Assembly: GCA_050943735.1 (NCBI GenBank)
Contig: JBMNPT010000006.1
Location: forward strand, 1-64,000
DNA length: 64,000 nt
Direction: 5' to 3'
From: JBMNPT01 sp050943735
Lineage (GTDB): Bacteria; Bacillota; Clostridia; Oscillospirales; RGIG577
A model generated the notes under the pieces. That model was not told where the DNA came from. It worked only from the letters and a program-made list of their open reading frames with translations, and ran no database searches. The position numbers were made by a program, and so were the translations under genes. Within the stretch, counting starts at the first letter, position 1. Each line of letters begins with the position of its first letter. Positions 16,261 to 25,207 of the stretch are shown piece by piece.

Positions 16261-17439
16261 TTACAGAGCTTTCGCAAAAATTTCCTTCAGGTCAGTCTTT
16301 TCCCAGGGCACATTCAAATCTTCCCGTCCCATATGACCATAGGCTGCCACCTGCTTATAAATGGGTCTGCGCAAGTCAAACCGGCGAATGATGGCAGTGG
16401 GACGCAGATCGATATGTTCCTCAATGAGAGCTTCAATCTGTTCCTCCGGAATCCGGTTGGTCCCAAAGGTGTCCACCCGCACAGAAACCGGCCGAGCCAC
16501 GCCAATGGCATAGGCCAGCTGCACCTCACACCGGGCAGCCAATCCGGCGGCCACCACGTTTTTGGCAGCATACCGGGCAGCATAGGCCGCGCTGCGGTCC
16601 ACCTTGGTGGGGTCCTTGCCGCTGAACGCGCCGCCGCCATGCCGGGAATATCCGCCATAGGTGTCCACAATGATCTTTCTGCCGGTGAGTCCGCTGTCCC
16701 CCTGGGGACCGCCTACCACAAACCGTCCGGTGGGATTCACGTAAATTTTGGTATCGGCATCCATCAATTCAGCCGGCACAATGGGGCGGATCACCTTTTC
16801 AATCATATCCTCCCGCACCTGCTCCAGCGAAACCTCCGGACCATGCTGGGTGGAAATCACAATGGTATCCACCCGAACCACCCGATCATCCTCGTATTCC
16901 ACTGTCACCTGGGTTTTGCCGTCGGGACGGAGATAATTCACCTGCTCCTCCTTGCGGACGCGGGTGAGCTGTCTGGCCAGTTTGTGAGCCAGAGAAATGG
17001 GCAGCGGCATCAGTTCAGGAGTTTCATCACAGGCATAGCCAAACATCAGTCCCTGGTCGCCGGCACCGGTATTTTCATCGGCTCCTTCCTGCCCCAGCTT
17101 GCTCTCCAACGCCTGATCCACTCCCATGGCAATGTCAGGAGACTGTTCATCGATGGAAGTGATCACCGCGCAGGTATCACAGTCAAATCCGTATTTTGCG
17201 CGGTCATATCCAATCTCTCGCACCGTTTCCCGCACCACTTTGGGAATATCCACATAACAGCTGGTGGTAATTTCGCCCATCACCAGTACCATACCAGTGG
17301 TCACCGCCGTTTCACAGGCCACCCGGGCCTGAGGGTCCTGCTCCAGAATGGCATCCAGCACCGCGTCGGAAATCTGGTCGCAAATTTTATCGGGATGTCC
17401 TTCGGTCACCGACTCCGAGGTAAACAACTTCTTAGCCAT
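16261..17439 (-). CDS. metK: S-adenosylmethionine synthetase
   Basis: A 392-aa enzyme making SAM from ATP and methionine. It starts with the family signature SESVTEGHPDKICDQISDAVLD and contains the P-loop-like GGGAFSGKDPTKVDRSAAY. Length is normal for the family. AGGAGG lies about 8 nt before the ATG. It is monocistronic, and its leader contains a SAM-I riboswitch with a terminator, giving feedback repression by the product. Confidence 0.98.
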   Translation of the reverse strand: MAKKLFTSESVTEGHPDKICDQISDAVLDAILEQDPQARVACETAVTTGMVLVMGEITTSCYVDIPKVVRETVREIGYDRAKYGFDCDTCAVITSIDEQSPDIAMGVDQALESKLGQEGADENTGAGDQGLMFGYACDETPELMPLPISLAHKLARQLTRVRKEEQVNYLRPDGKTQVTVEYEDDRVVRVDTIVISTQHGPEVSLEQVREDMIEKVIRPIVPAELMDADTKIYVNPTGRFVVGGPQGDSGLTGRKIIVDTYGGYSRHGGGAFSGKDPTKVDRSAAYAARYAAKNVVAAGLAARCEVQLAYAIGVARPVSVRVDTFGTNRIPEEQIEALIEEHIDLRPTAIIRRFDLRRPIYKQVAAYGHMGREDLNVPWEKTDLKEIFAKAL

Positions 17440-17479
17440 ATTTTCTCCTCCTTGTATTCATTCAATCTAACGCTACAAA

Positions 17480-17507
17480 AAAAGCCTTCCGGAAAAACGG
17501 AAGGCTT
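17480..17507 (-). terminator. Riboswitch-controlled terminator of metK
   Basis: Stem of AAAGCCTTCCG pairing with CGGAAGGCTTT, then a run of seven T on the minus strand. It lies between the SAM aptamer and metK and is the expression platform. Confidence 0.9.
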
Positions 17508-17519
17508 TTACAAAGCAAA

Positions 17520-17620
17520 CCTCATCTCTCGTTTTTACCGTAGGAATTGGCACCTTACTGAGGCAATCAGCAGGTTGTCGGGTTTCATCGAGCCTATCTC
17601 TCCACCGCTCTTGATAAGGA
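17520..17620 (-). ncRNA. SAM-I (S-box) riboswitch aptamer
   Basis: Minus-strand sequence holds the conserved S-box blocks in order: CTTATCAAGAGCGGTGGAG, GATGAAACCCGACAACC and GGTGCCAATTCC. P1 can form between CCTTATC (17620-17614) and GATGAGG (17526-17520). SAM binding should favour the terminator at 17480-17507 and switch metK off. Confidence 0.95.
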
Positions 17621-17642
17621 AGGATTCAATTGTACAAGCATC

Positions 17643-17671
17643 AGTATACTGCGAAGCCTGTGAAAACGCAA
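17643..17671 (-). promoter_or_regulatory. Promoter of the metK riboswitch transcript
   Basis: TTGCGT, 17-nt spacer, TATACT on the minus strand, ending 23 nt before the aptamer. Confidence 0.6.
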
Positions 17672-17706
17672 TGACCAAATTCCACAAAATCTGCCACCGG
17701 GTCTCC

Positions 17707-18315
17707 TCAGTTTTTGACGGCACTGAGCCGCCCGCCGGGAAGATCAGAAGCTGTTTTCTCATAAGCCTTTTCCAGACGCTCAATGAAGGGCACCACCGGT
17801 CCCACCGTCAACAGCGTCTTGATGAGATTTAAAAGTACACTTCCCTGCACCGCCGCCATAATGGCCACATTGTCCACCGGGAAGCCCGCCAGAGAAAAAT
17901 ACACCGGGAACAGCAGGTAGTTGGAGGCCATGCCCACAATCACCGTACACACCGTTCCTACTACATACCCTACCATATAGGACTGGTATTTTTTCACGCC
18001 TCTGCGAATCAGCATGCCCGACACTCCCAGGAAAGGCAGAATCATGGCAACACCAATGAAAAAGTTAATGGCGTCGCCGATGCCAAAGGTAGTGGTCTTA
18101 GGCAAATGGAGCAGACATTTGAGCAATTCAATGATGACACCCGCCATGGGGCCCAGCACTACGGCTCCAATGAGAGCAGGAATATCCGAGAAATCAAATT
18201 TCAGATGGGGCATGCCCACAATGGCACCCACCGGGACTTCCAGCATATAGTACAGCACTGTGGAAAGCGCCGTCAACATGCCGATGACAACGATGTACTT
18301 GGTTTTTCTGTTCAT
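17707..18315 (-). CDS. ribU: Riboflavin ECF transporter S component
   Basis: A 202-aa membrane protein with about six segments of the ECF S-component type. Motifs include FDFSDIPALIGAVVLGPMAG and LHLPKTTTFGIGDAINF, which match the RibU branch. It binds riboflavin and needs the general ECF ATPase/transmembrane module, which is not in this window. The FMN riboswitch in its leader supports the substrate. The start ATG 18315 has AGGA and GGTGA sequences upstream. Confidence 0.9.
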   Translation of the reverse strand: MNRKTKYIVVIGMLTALSTVLYYMLEVPVGAIVGMPHLKFDFSDIPALIGAVVLGPMAGVIIELLKCLLHLPKTTTFGIGDAINFFIGVAMILPFLGVSGMLIRRGVKKYQSYMVGYVVGTVCTVIVGMASNYLLFPVYFSLAGFPVDNVAIMAAVQGSVLLNLIKTLLTVGPVVPFIERLEKAYEKTASDLPGGRLSAVKN

Positions 18316-18361
18316 GGTTCACCAATTCCTTTCTTCAAGTGAAGTATAGCCGGCGGACATG

Positions 18362-18392
18362 AAAAAAGCCCGCACCGGCGATTGGTGGGGCG
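18362..18392 (-). terminator. Second hairpin-T-run between FMN riboswitch and ribU
   Basis: A GCCCCACC/GGTGCGGGC stem with one bulge is followed by TTTTTT on the minus strand, closer to ribU than the first terminator. Two tandem terminators in one leader are unusual. Confidence 0.65.
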
Positions 18393-18423
18393 CGAGGGGA
18401 AGTATCGGACACAGGCTGCCCAC

Positions 18424-18453
18424 AAAAAAACCCCGTACCGGTTTGGTACGGGG
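18424..18453 (-). terminator. Terminator downstream of FMN aptamer
   Basis: A perfect 9-bp stem CCCCGTACC/GGTACGGGG followed by TTTTTTT on the minus strand. Confidence 0.88.
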
Positions 18454-18514
18454 CAATAGGATGGGCAACGAATCTCATAGCATGATCACATGCAAACTGA
18501 TTTTCCACTGGTCC

Positions 18515-18638
18515 ATCGTCTTCTCTCATCCAGACTATACTGTCGGCTCCGGATTTTCACCAGATCAGTCTCTGCACAGCAGAGAGTCGCGGGCTGTACC
18601 GCCGGTAGGGAATTTCACCCTGCCCCGAAGATCGATTA
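18515..18638 (-). ncRNA. FMN (RFN element) riboswitch aptamer
   Basis: The minus strand contains the RFN blocks: CTTCGGGGCAGGGTGAAATT, CCCTACCGGCGGTACAGCCCG, GATCTGGTGAAAATCCGGAG, CCGACAGTATAGTCTGG and GATGAGAGAAGA, in order. FMN binding should stop transcription before ribU. Confidence 0.95.
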
Positions 18639-18645
18639 CAGTTGC

Positions 18646-18674
18646 AGTATATCACTTTGTTCTTTTTTTGTCAA
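18646..18674 (-). promoter_or_regulatory. Promoter of the FMN riboswitch transcript
   Basis: Perfect TTGACA, 17-nt spacer, TATACT on the minus strand, ending 8 nt before the aptamer. Confidence 0.8.
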
Positions 18675-18681
18675 GCCTCCT

Positions 18682-20559
18682 TCACGAAGCCGGCATGGAA
18701 TATCGTTTGCCCAACAGACGATCATAGGTGTACATCCACTGAATGTCCCGCAGCTCATTGCGCTCCTGGACCTCCACTCCCTGGGTGAAAAGTCCGTATT
18801 CGGTATTGTACACCGGGCAAACCTGCCAGAAGGACCGCAGGAAATTGCGGTAGGAATCGCTGGGAGCCGCCATGTAATCACACAGCTGATTCATCAGAAA
18901 AGCAGGAGAAGTAGCCTGTCCATCCCCTGGGAATTCCACTCCGGTATCGTAATTGGAAAATACCACAAAGGGCGTGGACAGCATCTGGTATTTCTGCTGC
19001 TCCGTCCACTGGGAAGCTCCCTCAGTGCTGATGCCCCACTGACTGACAAAGGGTTCATAGGCATAGCCAATGGCTGGCAAATGGTCGCCAAACCAAAGCA
19101 CCACTGTGGGTTTTTCCCGCTGCTGTACATACTCATACAGCTCGCCCAATGCCGCGTCAGCGCCATACAATCCCTTGCACAGACTCTCCACATTGCCCAG
19201 CAAATCTTCGCCCAGGCCACCGCCTGTCACCTCCACCGGATACTCGCTTCCCTCGGGGTATTTCCCCCAGTAGGTAGCATGATTTTCCATGGAAATGCCA
19301 AACAAAAACAGGCCATCCTCATGGGGCTGTTCCAACTCATAGATCAGCTCGTCCACAAAAGTGGCGTCGTTGATATAGGGTCCATCCCCATATTCCACCG
19401 GCACATGCAGGTCGTCCTGTCCCCGGAATTCATCAAAGCCCATGTAAGGATAGGCTTGATTTCGGCCGTAAAATTCAGGCAAATAGGTATGAATGCCCAC
19501 TGTATCATAGCCCAGATCCTGAAACATCCGGGCATAGGACCAAGTGTCTCCCCGCAGATACTGCTGATAGGGCATGGTTCCCGGCGGCAGCATGGATAAG
19601 GTTCCGCCGGTCAGCATTTCAAATTCCGGCCGGATGGTCCCTCCTCCAATGGTAATGCTCACAAAGCTGCCATGGGGGTTATCCTCCGCGATGGCCCGGT
19701 AATTGGGCAAAGGGTCCTGGGAAAATTCCAGGTCCTGCAAGGTAGTGGGGTCCCAAAACGCTTCGGACAGCACCACCACCACGTCCGGCCGCTGAAATTC
19801 ACCCGTCTGATATTCCTGCCCATACTCAGCGTCCAGATTTTCCATGGTTTGCTGGCTGTATCCTTCCGGCGGCTGCACATTCAAGCTGCCAATGCTCAGA
19901 CCAAACGCGGCCACAAAGCCATTCTGGTTGTAATTGCTGTACTGGTCCGCCATATAGTTGACGGTAAGGTCAAACAACGGCTCATACAGGGTATTTCGGA
20001 TGGCATTGCTGTACACCAGCGCAAATGTGGCAGCGCCTAACAATACGCCTCCCGGTACACGGATTTTCCAGCTGCCTGGGAGCTTGACTCCCATCAGCCA
20101 CAGCACCAGCGTCCACAAAAGCAGTTGCCAAATGCTGTTTAGCATAATCTCTGGGAATTCCAGCCCCTGTAAAAAGGTGGCAAAGCTGCCCGCTTCTCCC
20201 GACAAAAACAGATCCCAGGGGTAAAAATGCTCTCCCAGAATCTGCATCTTAAAGTAATCAATGGCGGGAAATAAAATACAAAGAAAGCCTGTCACCAGTG
20301 CGCCTGCCCAAATTCTCCGGGTCAACAGATTCACAACCCAATACAGAGCACCCACCAACACCACGCCATAGAGCAACACTTTGGGGCGGCTATCCCAAAG
20401 AGCCACCGTACGCTCCACACTGTCGAAGGCAATGGAATTGGCACACCAGACAGCGTAGCAGGGAAACAACACGCTGGCCGCCACAAACAAAACCAATCCC
20501 ACACCATGAGAAAAGAAATTTCGCAGGGACGTAAGCCCCTGCCGAATACGGGTTAACAC
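18682..20559 (-). CDS. LTA synthase-family membrane sulfatase-fold enzyme
   Basis: A 625-aa protein with five N-terminal membrane segments (to about residue 200) and an extracellular alkaline-phosphatase/sulfatase-fold domain. The expected catalytic threonine lies in IGGGTIRPEFEMLTG, with metal-ligand motifs LSEAFWDP and WFGDHLP. LtaS-type enzymes transfer glycerol-phosphate units from phosphatidylglycerol to build lipoteichoic acid or related polymers. The start is a GTG at 20559 with AGAGG about 10 nt upstream, so the start is less certain than the frame. It stands alone. Confidence 0.88.
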   Translation of the reverse strand: MLTRIRQGLTSLRNFFSHGVGLVLFVAASVLFPCYAVWCANSIAFDSVERTVALWDSRPKVLLYGVVLVGALYWVVNLLTRRIWAGALVTGFLCILFPAIDYFKMQILGEHFYPWDLFLSGEAGSFATFLQGLEFPEIMLNSIWQLLLWTLVLWLMGVKLPGSWKIRVPGGVLLGAATFALVYSNAIRNTLYEPLFDLTVNYMADQYSNYNQNGFVAAFGLSIGSLNVQPPEGYSQQTMENLDAEYGQEYQTGEFQRPDVVVVLSEAFWDPTTLQDLEFSQDPLPNYRAIAEDNPHGSFVSITIGGGTIRPEFEMLTGGTLSMLPPGTMPYQQYLRGDTWSYARMFQDLGYDTVGIHTYLPEFYGRNQAYPYMGFDEFRGQDDLHVPVEYGDGPYINDATFVDELIYELEQPHEDGLFLFGISMENHATYWGKYPEGSEYPVEVTGGGLGEDLLGNVESLCKGLYGADAALGELYEYVQQREKPTVVLWFGDHLPAIGYAYEPFVSQWGISTEGASQWTEQQKYQMLSTPFVVFSNYDTGVEFPGDGQATSPAFLMNQLCDYMAAPSDSYRNFLRSFWQVCPVYNTEYGLFTQGVEVQERNELRDIQWMYTYDRLLGKRYSMPAS

Positions 20560-20646
20560 AATGCAAGATCCTCTCTGAAAAAAGTATGTAAAATCTATGT
20601 ATTGTATTATTATATCATTTTATCCCTGTTATTGCTAGAAAAAAGT

Positions 20647-20682
20647 AGAAAAGGAGCGCCCTACGAGGCGCTCCTTTTCTAT
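20647..20682 (-). terminator. Terminator after glycerate kinase
   Basis: A perfect 15-bp stem (TAGAAAAGGAGCGCC) with a 6-nt loop, directly beyond the glycerate kinase stop. Confidence 0.88.
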
Positions 20683-20691
20683 CTGTTTCGT

Positions 20692-21834
20692 TTACTTGGT
20701 GATGTCAATGCCAATCTTGATCATACGAGCCACTCTTTCAGCAGCTTCGATCATCAACTCTGTGCTGCGTTCCATGGCTTCCTTCAGCGGCATGGCAGCA
20801 TTCACAGTACTCATGATGGCATCTACGCCATGGTCATAGCAGGCTTCAGCACCAGGGCCAATATCACCCACAATGGCCAGTACCGGCAGACCAAATTCCT
20901 TGGCGCGCTTACCCACGCCTACAGGCACCTTGCCATATACGCTCTGACCGTCAATACGGCCCTCACCGGTGATGACAAAATCTGCATCCTTCAGGTGCTT
21001 GTCAATTTCAGTTACATCCAGCACCACTTGAATACCGGATTCCAGCTTGGCACCTGCAAATACCATCAACGGTACAGAAGCGCCGCCGGCTGCGCCGGTA
21101 CCGGGCACATCAATGATATCCTGTCCCAGCTGTTCCTTGATGATCTTGGCCATATGAGCCAGGTTCTTATCCAGTACTTCCACCAGCTCGGGAGTAGCGC
21201 CCTTCTGAGGACCATACACTGCGCTGGCACCCTTGGGGCCGCACAGGGTGTTGGTCACATCGCAGGCCACCACAATCTCCACATCCGCCAGCCGCTTATC
21301 CAGACCGCTGGCATCAATGGTAGCCAAACGGGCCAGTTCGCCGCCGCCGTAGCCCAGTTCCTTGCCTTCCGCATCCTTAAAGGACACGCCGAACGCCTGG
21401 GCAATCCCCAGACCGCCGTCGTTGGTAGCGCTGCCGCCCAGACCAATCACAATCTTTTTGCAGCCATCCTCAATGGCAGCCAGAATCAGCTCACCGGTAC
21501 CATAAGAGGTGGTGTACAGCGGATTGCGCTTGTCTTCCGGCACCATGGGCAGACCGCTGGCAGCTGCCAGTTCCACCACACCTACGCCATTGTCCAGAAT
21601 GCCGTACTTGGCCATGGTCTTTTCGCCCAGAGGACCTACCACTTCCTTTTCCTTGAATACGCCGCCTGCTCCCAGCACCAGCGCATCCACCGTTCCTTCA
21701 CCGCCGTCGGCAATGGGGATCTTTACCACTTCCAGGTCGGAGAACACCTTGCGGAAGCCCTTTTCGATGTGATTGGCCACTGCAATGGTGGTGTTGCTGC
21801 CCTTGAAAGAGTCGGGAGCGATCACGATTTTCAT
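20692..21834 (-). CDS. glxK: Glycerate kinase (GlxK/GarK type I)
   Basis: A 380-aa kinase of the glycerate kinase I family: N-terminal APDSFKGS signature, ADGGEGT, and the glycine-rich GLGGSATNDGG and GTGAAGG segments. It phosphorylates D-glycerate to feed glycolysis. The ATG 21834 has GGAGG 8 nt upstream. The gene directly downstream of a CdaR-type regulator (same strand) is the classical pairing in which CdaR activates glycerate/sugar-diacid use. Confidence 0.93.
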   Translation of the reverse strand: MKIVIAPDSFKGSNTTIAVANHIEKGFRKVFSDLEVVKIPIADGGEGTVDALVLGAGGVFKEKEVVGPLGEKTMAKYGILDNGVGVVELAAASGLPMVPEDKRNPLYTTSYGTGELILAAIEDGCKKIVIGLGGSATNDGGLGIAQAFGVSFKDAEGKELGYGGGELARLATIDASGLDKRLADVEIVVACDVTNTLCGPKGASAVYGPQKGATPELVEVLDKNLAHMAKIIKEQLGQDIIDVPGTGAAGGASVPLMVFAGAKLESGIQVVLDVTEIDKHLKDADFVITGEGRIDGQSVYGKVPVGVGKRAKEFGLPVLAIVGDIGPGAEACYDHGVDAIMSTVNAAMPLKEAMERSTELMIEAAERVARMIKIGIDITK

Positions 21835-21921
21835 GTTTGTTTCCTCCATTTCCTTTATGTCAAATCCGATTGATTTGGTTCCCTTTTCTCAAATTGTACC
21901 TGTTTTATCTGGTAAAATCTA

Positions 21922-21935
21922 TGGTATCTATACCA
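21922..21935. promoter_or_regulatory. Inverted repeat upstream of glycerate kinase (candidate CdaR site)
   Basis: Palindrome TGGTATCTATACCA (6-bp arms, 2-bp centre) in the 147-bp gap between cdaR and glxK. Assignment to CdaR is inference from position. Confidence 0.4.
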
Positions 21936-21981
21936 ATAAATGCTGTTTATTTTGTGTAAAATCTCTTTTTCATGGACTTTC

Positions 21982-23127
21982 TCACAATTCCTCGCCGCGA
22001 ACAATGAGCAATGCCAGATAGAGTAGCAATCCGTCCCGGGTGGTACGGGGGTCAAAGCCGGTGCGCCGGATCAGCTTGTTGATGCGGTACTGCAGTGTAT
22101 TTTTGTGTATGAACAGCTCATCCGCCGCCTTGTTGATGGAGCCGTTGTGCTTGAAAAACACATCCAGAATCTCAATCCACTCCTGAATCTCCCGATCGCT
22201 GCAGCCCTGAAAAATCTTGCTGACAAATTCCTTTTTGATGCGGTGGGGAATCTCCTCAATAAAGAGCTCCACATTGATCTCCTCATACAACTTGATGCTC
22301 CAGTCCGGCGCCGAAAGAGAAACCTTGAGGGCTTTTTCCGCCTCATTGTAAGACTGATTGACCTCGTTGTAGTTGCCGCACAGCGTCCCCACACCACAGG
22401 CTGCCTTCACCGGATAGGCCGCCTCCAGCTTCTGTTTGATATGAGCCAGCTTTTCCCGCACAAAGGAAGTGCTTTTGGAACTCATGAGAAAAATACACTT
22501 AGGACCTATGGAAATAACAATGTTGTCTCGGTCGTACTCAATCTCCTGCCGGGCGTCTTTGAAAATCTTTTCCCGGATGCGCTGCATTTCAATTTCAGGC
22601 AATTCCTCATTGCGAGCGGATAGGTACATCACAGCGGCAATACGGGGTTTTAGAATGTCCAGGCCCAACAGCCGCCCCCGCAGTTCAAAGCTGCGGTCAT
22701 CCTCATGAGAATTGCCAAAAATCCACTCCTCAATAAAATAGCTGCGAGTACGGCTTTCCAGCTGCCCCTGTTCTTTGAGATAACTGTCCAGCACCAGAAT
22801 TTCCGTCATTTTCTTGATGATTTTACCGTGCTGTTCCACTTCTTCCCTTCGGCCGGTAATGCCGATAACACCAATGATCTCTCCTTTGAACTTGATGGGC
22901 AGATTGATGCCTTCTTTGGCTCCGGCATAGGCATCCTGGGGGGTGACGATCAACTCCTCCAGATGCCCTTCAATCACTCTCTTTGCGCCTTCGTGAAACT
23001 GTCCCACCCGTCTGGGATCGGTACTGGCAATGATATTTCCCTGGCCATCCATCAGGTTGATGTCTTTTTGAATGATCTCGTGCATCTCTTCCACAATGCG
23101 TTGGGCATTGCTTTTACTCACCAGCAT
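21982..23127 (-). CDS. cdaR: CdaR-family sugar-diacid/glycerate regulator
   Basis: A 381-aa regulator. The N-terminal diacid-recognition domain (residues about 1-135, with IIASTDPRRVGQFHEGA) is followed by a middle domain. The C-terminal PucR-type HTH includes FKHNGSINKAADELFIHKNT and LQYRINKL. Such proteins activate glycerate or sugar-diacid genes on ligand binding. It sits just upstream of glycerate kinase on the same strand with its own promoter, and the gap between them carries an inverted repeat. Confidence 0.92.
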   Translation of the reverse strand: MLVSKSNAQRIVEEMHEIIQKDINLMDGQGNIIASTDPRRVGQFHEGAKRVIEGHLEELIVTPQDAYAGAKEGINLPIKFKGEIIGVIGITGRREEVEQHGKIIKKMTEILVLDSYLKEQGQLESRTRSYFIEEWIFGNSHEDDRSFELRGRLLGLDILKPRIAAVMYLSARNEELPEIEMQRIREKIFKDARQEIEYDRDNIVISIGPKCIFLMSSKSTSFVREKLAHIKQKLEAAYPVKAACGVGTLCGNYNEVNQSYNEAEKALKVSLSAPDWSIKLYEEINVELFIEEIPHRIKKEFVSKIFQGCSDREIQEWIEILDVFFKHNGSINKAADELFIHKNTLQYRINKLIRRTGFDPRTTRDGLLLYLALLIVRGEEL

Positions 23128-23172
23128 GGCCGGCCCTCCTCTTCGGTTTCTGTAACAAGATTGATTGAGATC

Positions 23173-23201
23173 ATTATACTACCAGAACAAAAAAGTTTCA
23201 A
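23173..23201 (-). promoter_or_regulatory. Promoter of cdaR
   Basis: TTGAAA, 17-nt spacer, TATAAT on the minus strand, about 45 nt before the start codon. Confidence 0.75.
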
Positions 23202-23345
23202 TCAAACCCGAAAAAAACTCTATTTTAGCGATTTTTGTCCGTTCATGTTTGTTCAAAATCCCAGTGGTTTCACATTACAAAACCAAAAAAAATAAATATT
23301 CTTTTTTACTGTTACTTTCACAGCAATTGTTGGATGTGCCTCTGA

Positions 23346-23566
23346 TCATCCACAATGGATTTTCACAGCCTGTCCAAAACTTCAAACCCGCTATTCAAAG
23401 GGATTTTCCACCTTTTCCACAACTTTTTCCACAGTTTCACGCATTTTCTTTCTTTTCTACACCCCTTCATTTTTTCAAAGCCAAAGTAGCCTGTCAGCGT
23501 AGATTGCAGACTTTGAAACGGTTTTTCCACTCTTCATGTGGAAAAACCTGTGGATAATGTGGATAG
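23346..23566. other. DnaA-box cluster in a 470-bp gene-free region
   Basis: Between the cdaR promoter and the antiporter terminator (23202-23670) I find no gene. Within it, matches to the DnaA box TTWTNCACA occur on the plus strand at 23413-23421 and 23425-23433 (TTTTCCACA). On the minus strand they occur at 23537-23545 (TTTTCCACA) and 23549-23557 (perfect TTATCCACA). One-mismatch copies lie at 23346-23354, 23359-23367, 23404-23412, 23523-23531 and 23558-23566. Very A/T-rich runs flank the cluster (23284-23312, 23569-23620). It could titrate DnaA or be an origin-like site. No dnaA or dnaN is near. Confidence 0.65.
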
Positions 23567-23670
23567 CTCCAAATTTTTTTGAATATTTTGGGGTATAAAT
23601 GACAATTATGTACAAATGCAAGTCCAATCGGCTACATTTGCATCCAAATTTCTTTGTTCTCCAGAACAAA

Positions 23671-23697
23671 ATAAGGGAGCCTGTTACACAGACTCCC
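23671..23697 (-). terminator. Terminator after the antiporter gene
   Basis: GGGAG-CTG/CAG-CTCCC hairpin followed by TTATTTTG on the minus strand. Confidence 0.65.
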
Positions 23698-23707
23698 CCC
23701 TATTACT

Positions 23708-24889
23708 CTACTCTTCCTGCCGCAGCCAACGATGGGCGGTTTGGTCTATTCCCCACGCACCCAGAGGTGCAGTGACCAATATGGCCAACACCGCTGCCGT
23801 CAACACAAGCCGACCACAGGACAGCCCCATCGCCAGCGGCAAGCCTCCGATTGCCGCCTGCACAGTGGCTTTGGGGAGATAGGCAATCATACAAAATAGC
23901 CTCTCCCGCAGCCGCAGCGGAGAACCTGCCACACACAGGGCCACGCCCGCTACGCGGAACACCAAACCGCCTGCCACCACCAGCAGCATCCAGCCACCTG
24001 CCTGCACAGCATACCGCATATCCACCGTCGCTCCCACCAGCACAAATAGCAATACTTCCGCAGCCACCCAGAGTTTACCCATTTTGGCAGACAAACGACC
24101 TGCCAATACCGGATAGTCCCACAGCAATGCCGCTCCTGCACTCATCACTGCCAATAAACCAGAAAAAGCCACTGTCCCCTCCAGTTGGTTTTCCAGTTCC
24201 AGTAATAAAAAACAAACGCTGAGCAGAATGAGCACCTTCACTGAATCACGCATATGACGACTTTTCCAGAAGCGGGCCAGCAAATACCCAGCTGCTATCC
24301 CGCCGGCAACTCCCAGCACAATGCTCACCGGCACCTGGGCGATACTACTCCAGTTCACCTGCTCGCCAGCCACCATGCCACTAAACGTGGTGAAAAGCAC
24401 AATAACCAGCACGTCATCCGCCGATGCCCCCGCCATCAACATCTGGGGAATCTGTTGACCAGTGCCCCGTTTTTGCTCCATCAGACGCAGCATACGGGGT
24501 ACAATGACTGCAGGAGAAACCGCCGCCAGCACACTTCCCAGCAACGCCGCTTCCGCATGTGTCACAGGCAGCAGCATGGGTGCCAGCAATGTAACTCCTG
24601 CAATTTCACAGCATGCCGGAACAAAGCACAGCAAAATAGCCGGCCGGCCGGCTTTTCGGAGATCATCCATCCGAAGCGCAAGTCCCGCCCGCAACAAAAT
24701 AATAACCAATGCCACCTGTCGCAGCTGCCCCGAAATATCCAGCAGAGTTTCATCGAGTACATTACATCCATAGGGTCCCAGAACCATCCCGGTCAATAAC
24801 ATTCCAATCAAAGCCGGCAATTTCAATTTTCCGGCTAGATGACTGAGCAAAAGTCCCACCAGAAAAATCCAGGCCAAACTTGTCAACAT
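23708..24889 (-). CDS. CPA2-type cation:proton antiporter
   Basis: A 393-aa protein with about 12 membrane segments of the Na+/H+ exchanger (KefB/NapA-like) family. Motifs include LPALIGMLLTGMVLGPY at the start, SAVSPAVIVPRM-like VSPAVIVPRM, and GASADDVLVIVLF, whose paired aspartates match the ion-binding site. No C-terminal TrkA domain is present. The ATG 24889 has GGAGG 8 nt upstream. Substrate (Na+ or K+) cannot be read from the sequence. Confidence 0.88.
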   Translation of the reverse strand: MLTSLAWIFLVGLLLSHLAGKLKLPALIGMLLTGMVLGPYGCNVLDETLLDISGQLRQVALVIILLRAGLALRMDDLRKAGRPAILLCFVPACCEIAGVTLLAPMLLPVTHAEAALLGSVLAAVSPAVIVPRMLRLMEQKRGTGQQIPQMLMAGASADDVLVIVLFTTFSGMVAGEQVNWSSIAQVPVSIVLGVAGGIAAGYLLARFWKSRHMRDSVKVLILLSVCFLLLELENQLEGTVAFSGLLAVMSAGAALLWDYPVLAGRLSAKMGKLWVAAEVLLFVLVGATVDMRYAVQAGGWMLLVVAGGLVFRVAGVALCVAGSPLRLRERLFCMIAYLPKATVQAAIGGLPLAMGLSCGRLVLTAAVLAILVTAPLGAWGIDQTAHRWLRQEE

Positions 24890-25088
24890 ATCTTCTTCCT
24901 CCCCAAAATCTAAATCCAGGCACAAAAAAAGCCAATGCCTCCTGTGCCATTTCACAGAAGTCATCAGCTGTTTCAGCGGTTTTGACAGACATTGCAGTCA
25001 AGGGAGCACTTCATTCCCTGTTTTTTACCATACCATACCTTATACGGGATGTCAATCTTCTTTCTTCTCCTATTTTTTATTTTTTCTC

Positions 25089-25117
25089 TTGCTATTTTCT
25101 CTGGCTCATGATATACT
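25089..25117 (+). promoter_or_regulatory. Promoter of tRNA-Val
   Basis: TTGCTA, 17-nt spacer, TATACT on the plus strand, 11 nt upstream of the tRNA. Confidence 0.7.
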
Positions 25118-25128
25118 ATCATGCATAT

Positions 25129-25205
25129 GGAGGTATAGCTCAGCTGGTTAGAGTGCTTGCTTGACATGCAAGAGGTCACTGGTTCGATTCCAGTTATCTC
25201 CACCA
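25129..25205 (+). tRNA. tRNA-Val (GAC anticodon)
   Basis: A 77-nt cloverleaf: acceptor GGAGGTA pairing with TATCTCC, anticodon stem CTTGC/GCAAG with loop TTGACAT giving anticodon GAC, T-arm around GGTTCGATTCC, and an encoded CCA end. Confidence 0.96.
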
Positions 25206-25207
25206 AT

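Noticed and set aside
23202..23670. Active bidirectional chromosomal origin
   Set aside because: Genes on both sides are all on the minus strand with no strand switch, and dnaA/dnaN are absent, so only a DnaA-box cluster is claimed.
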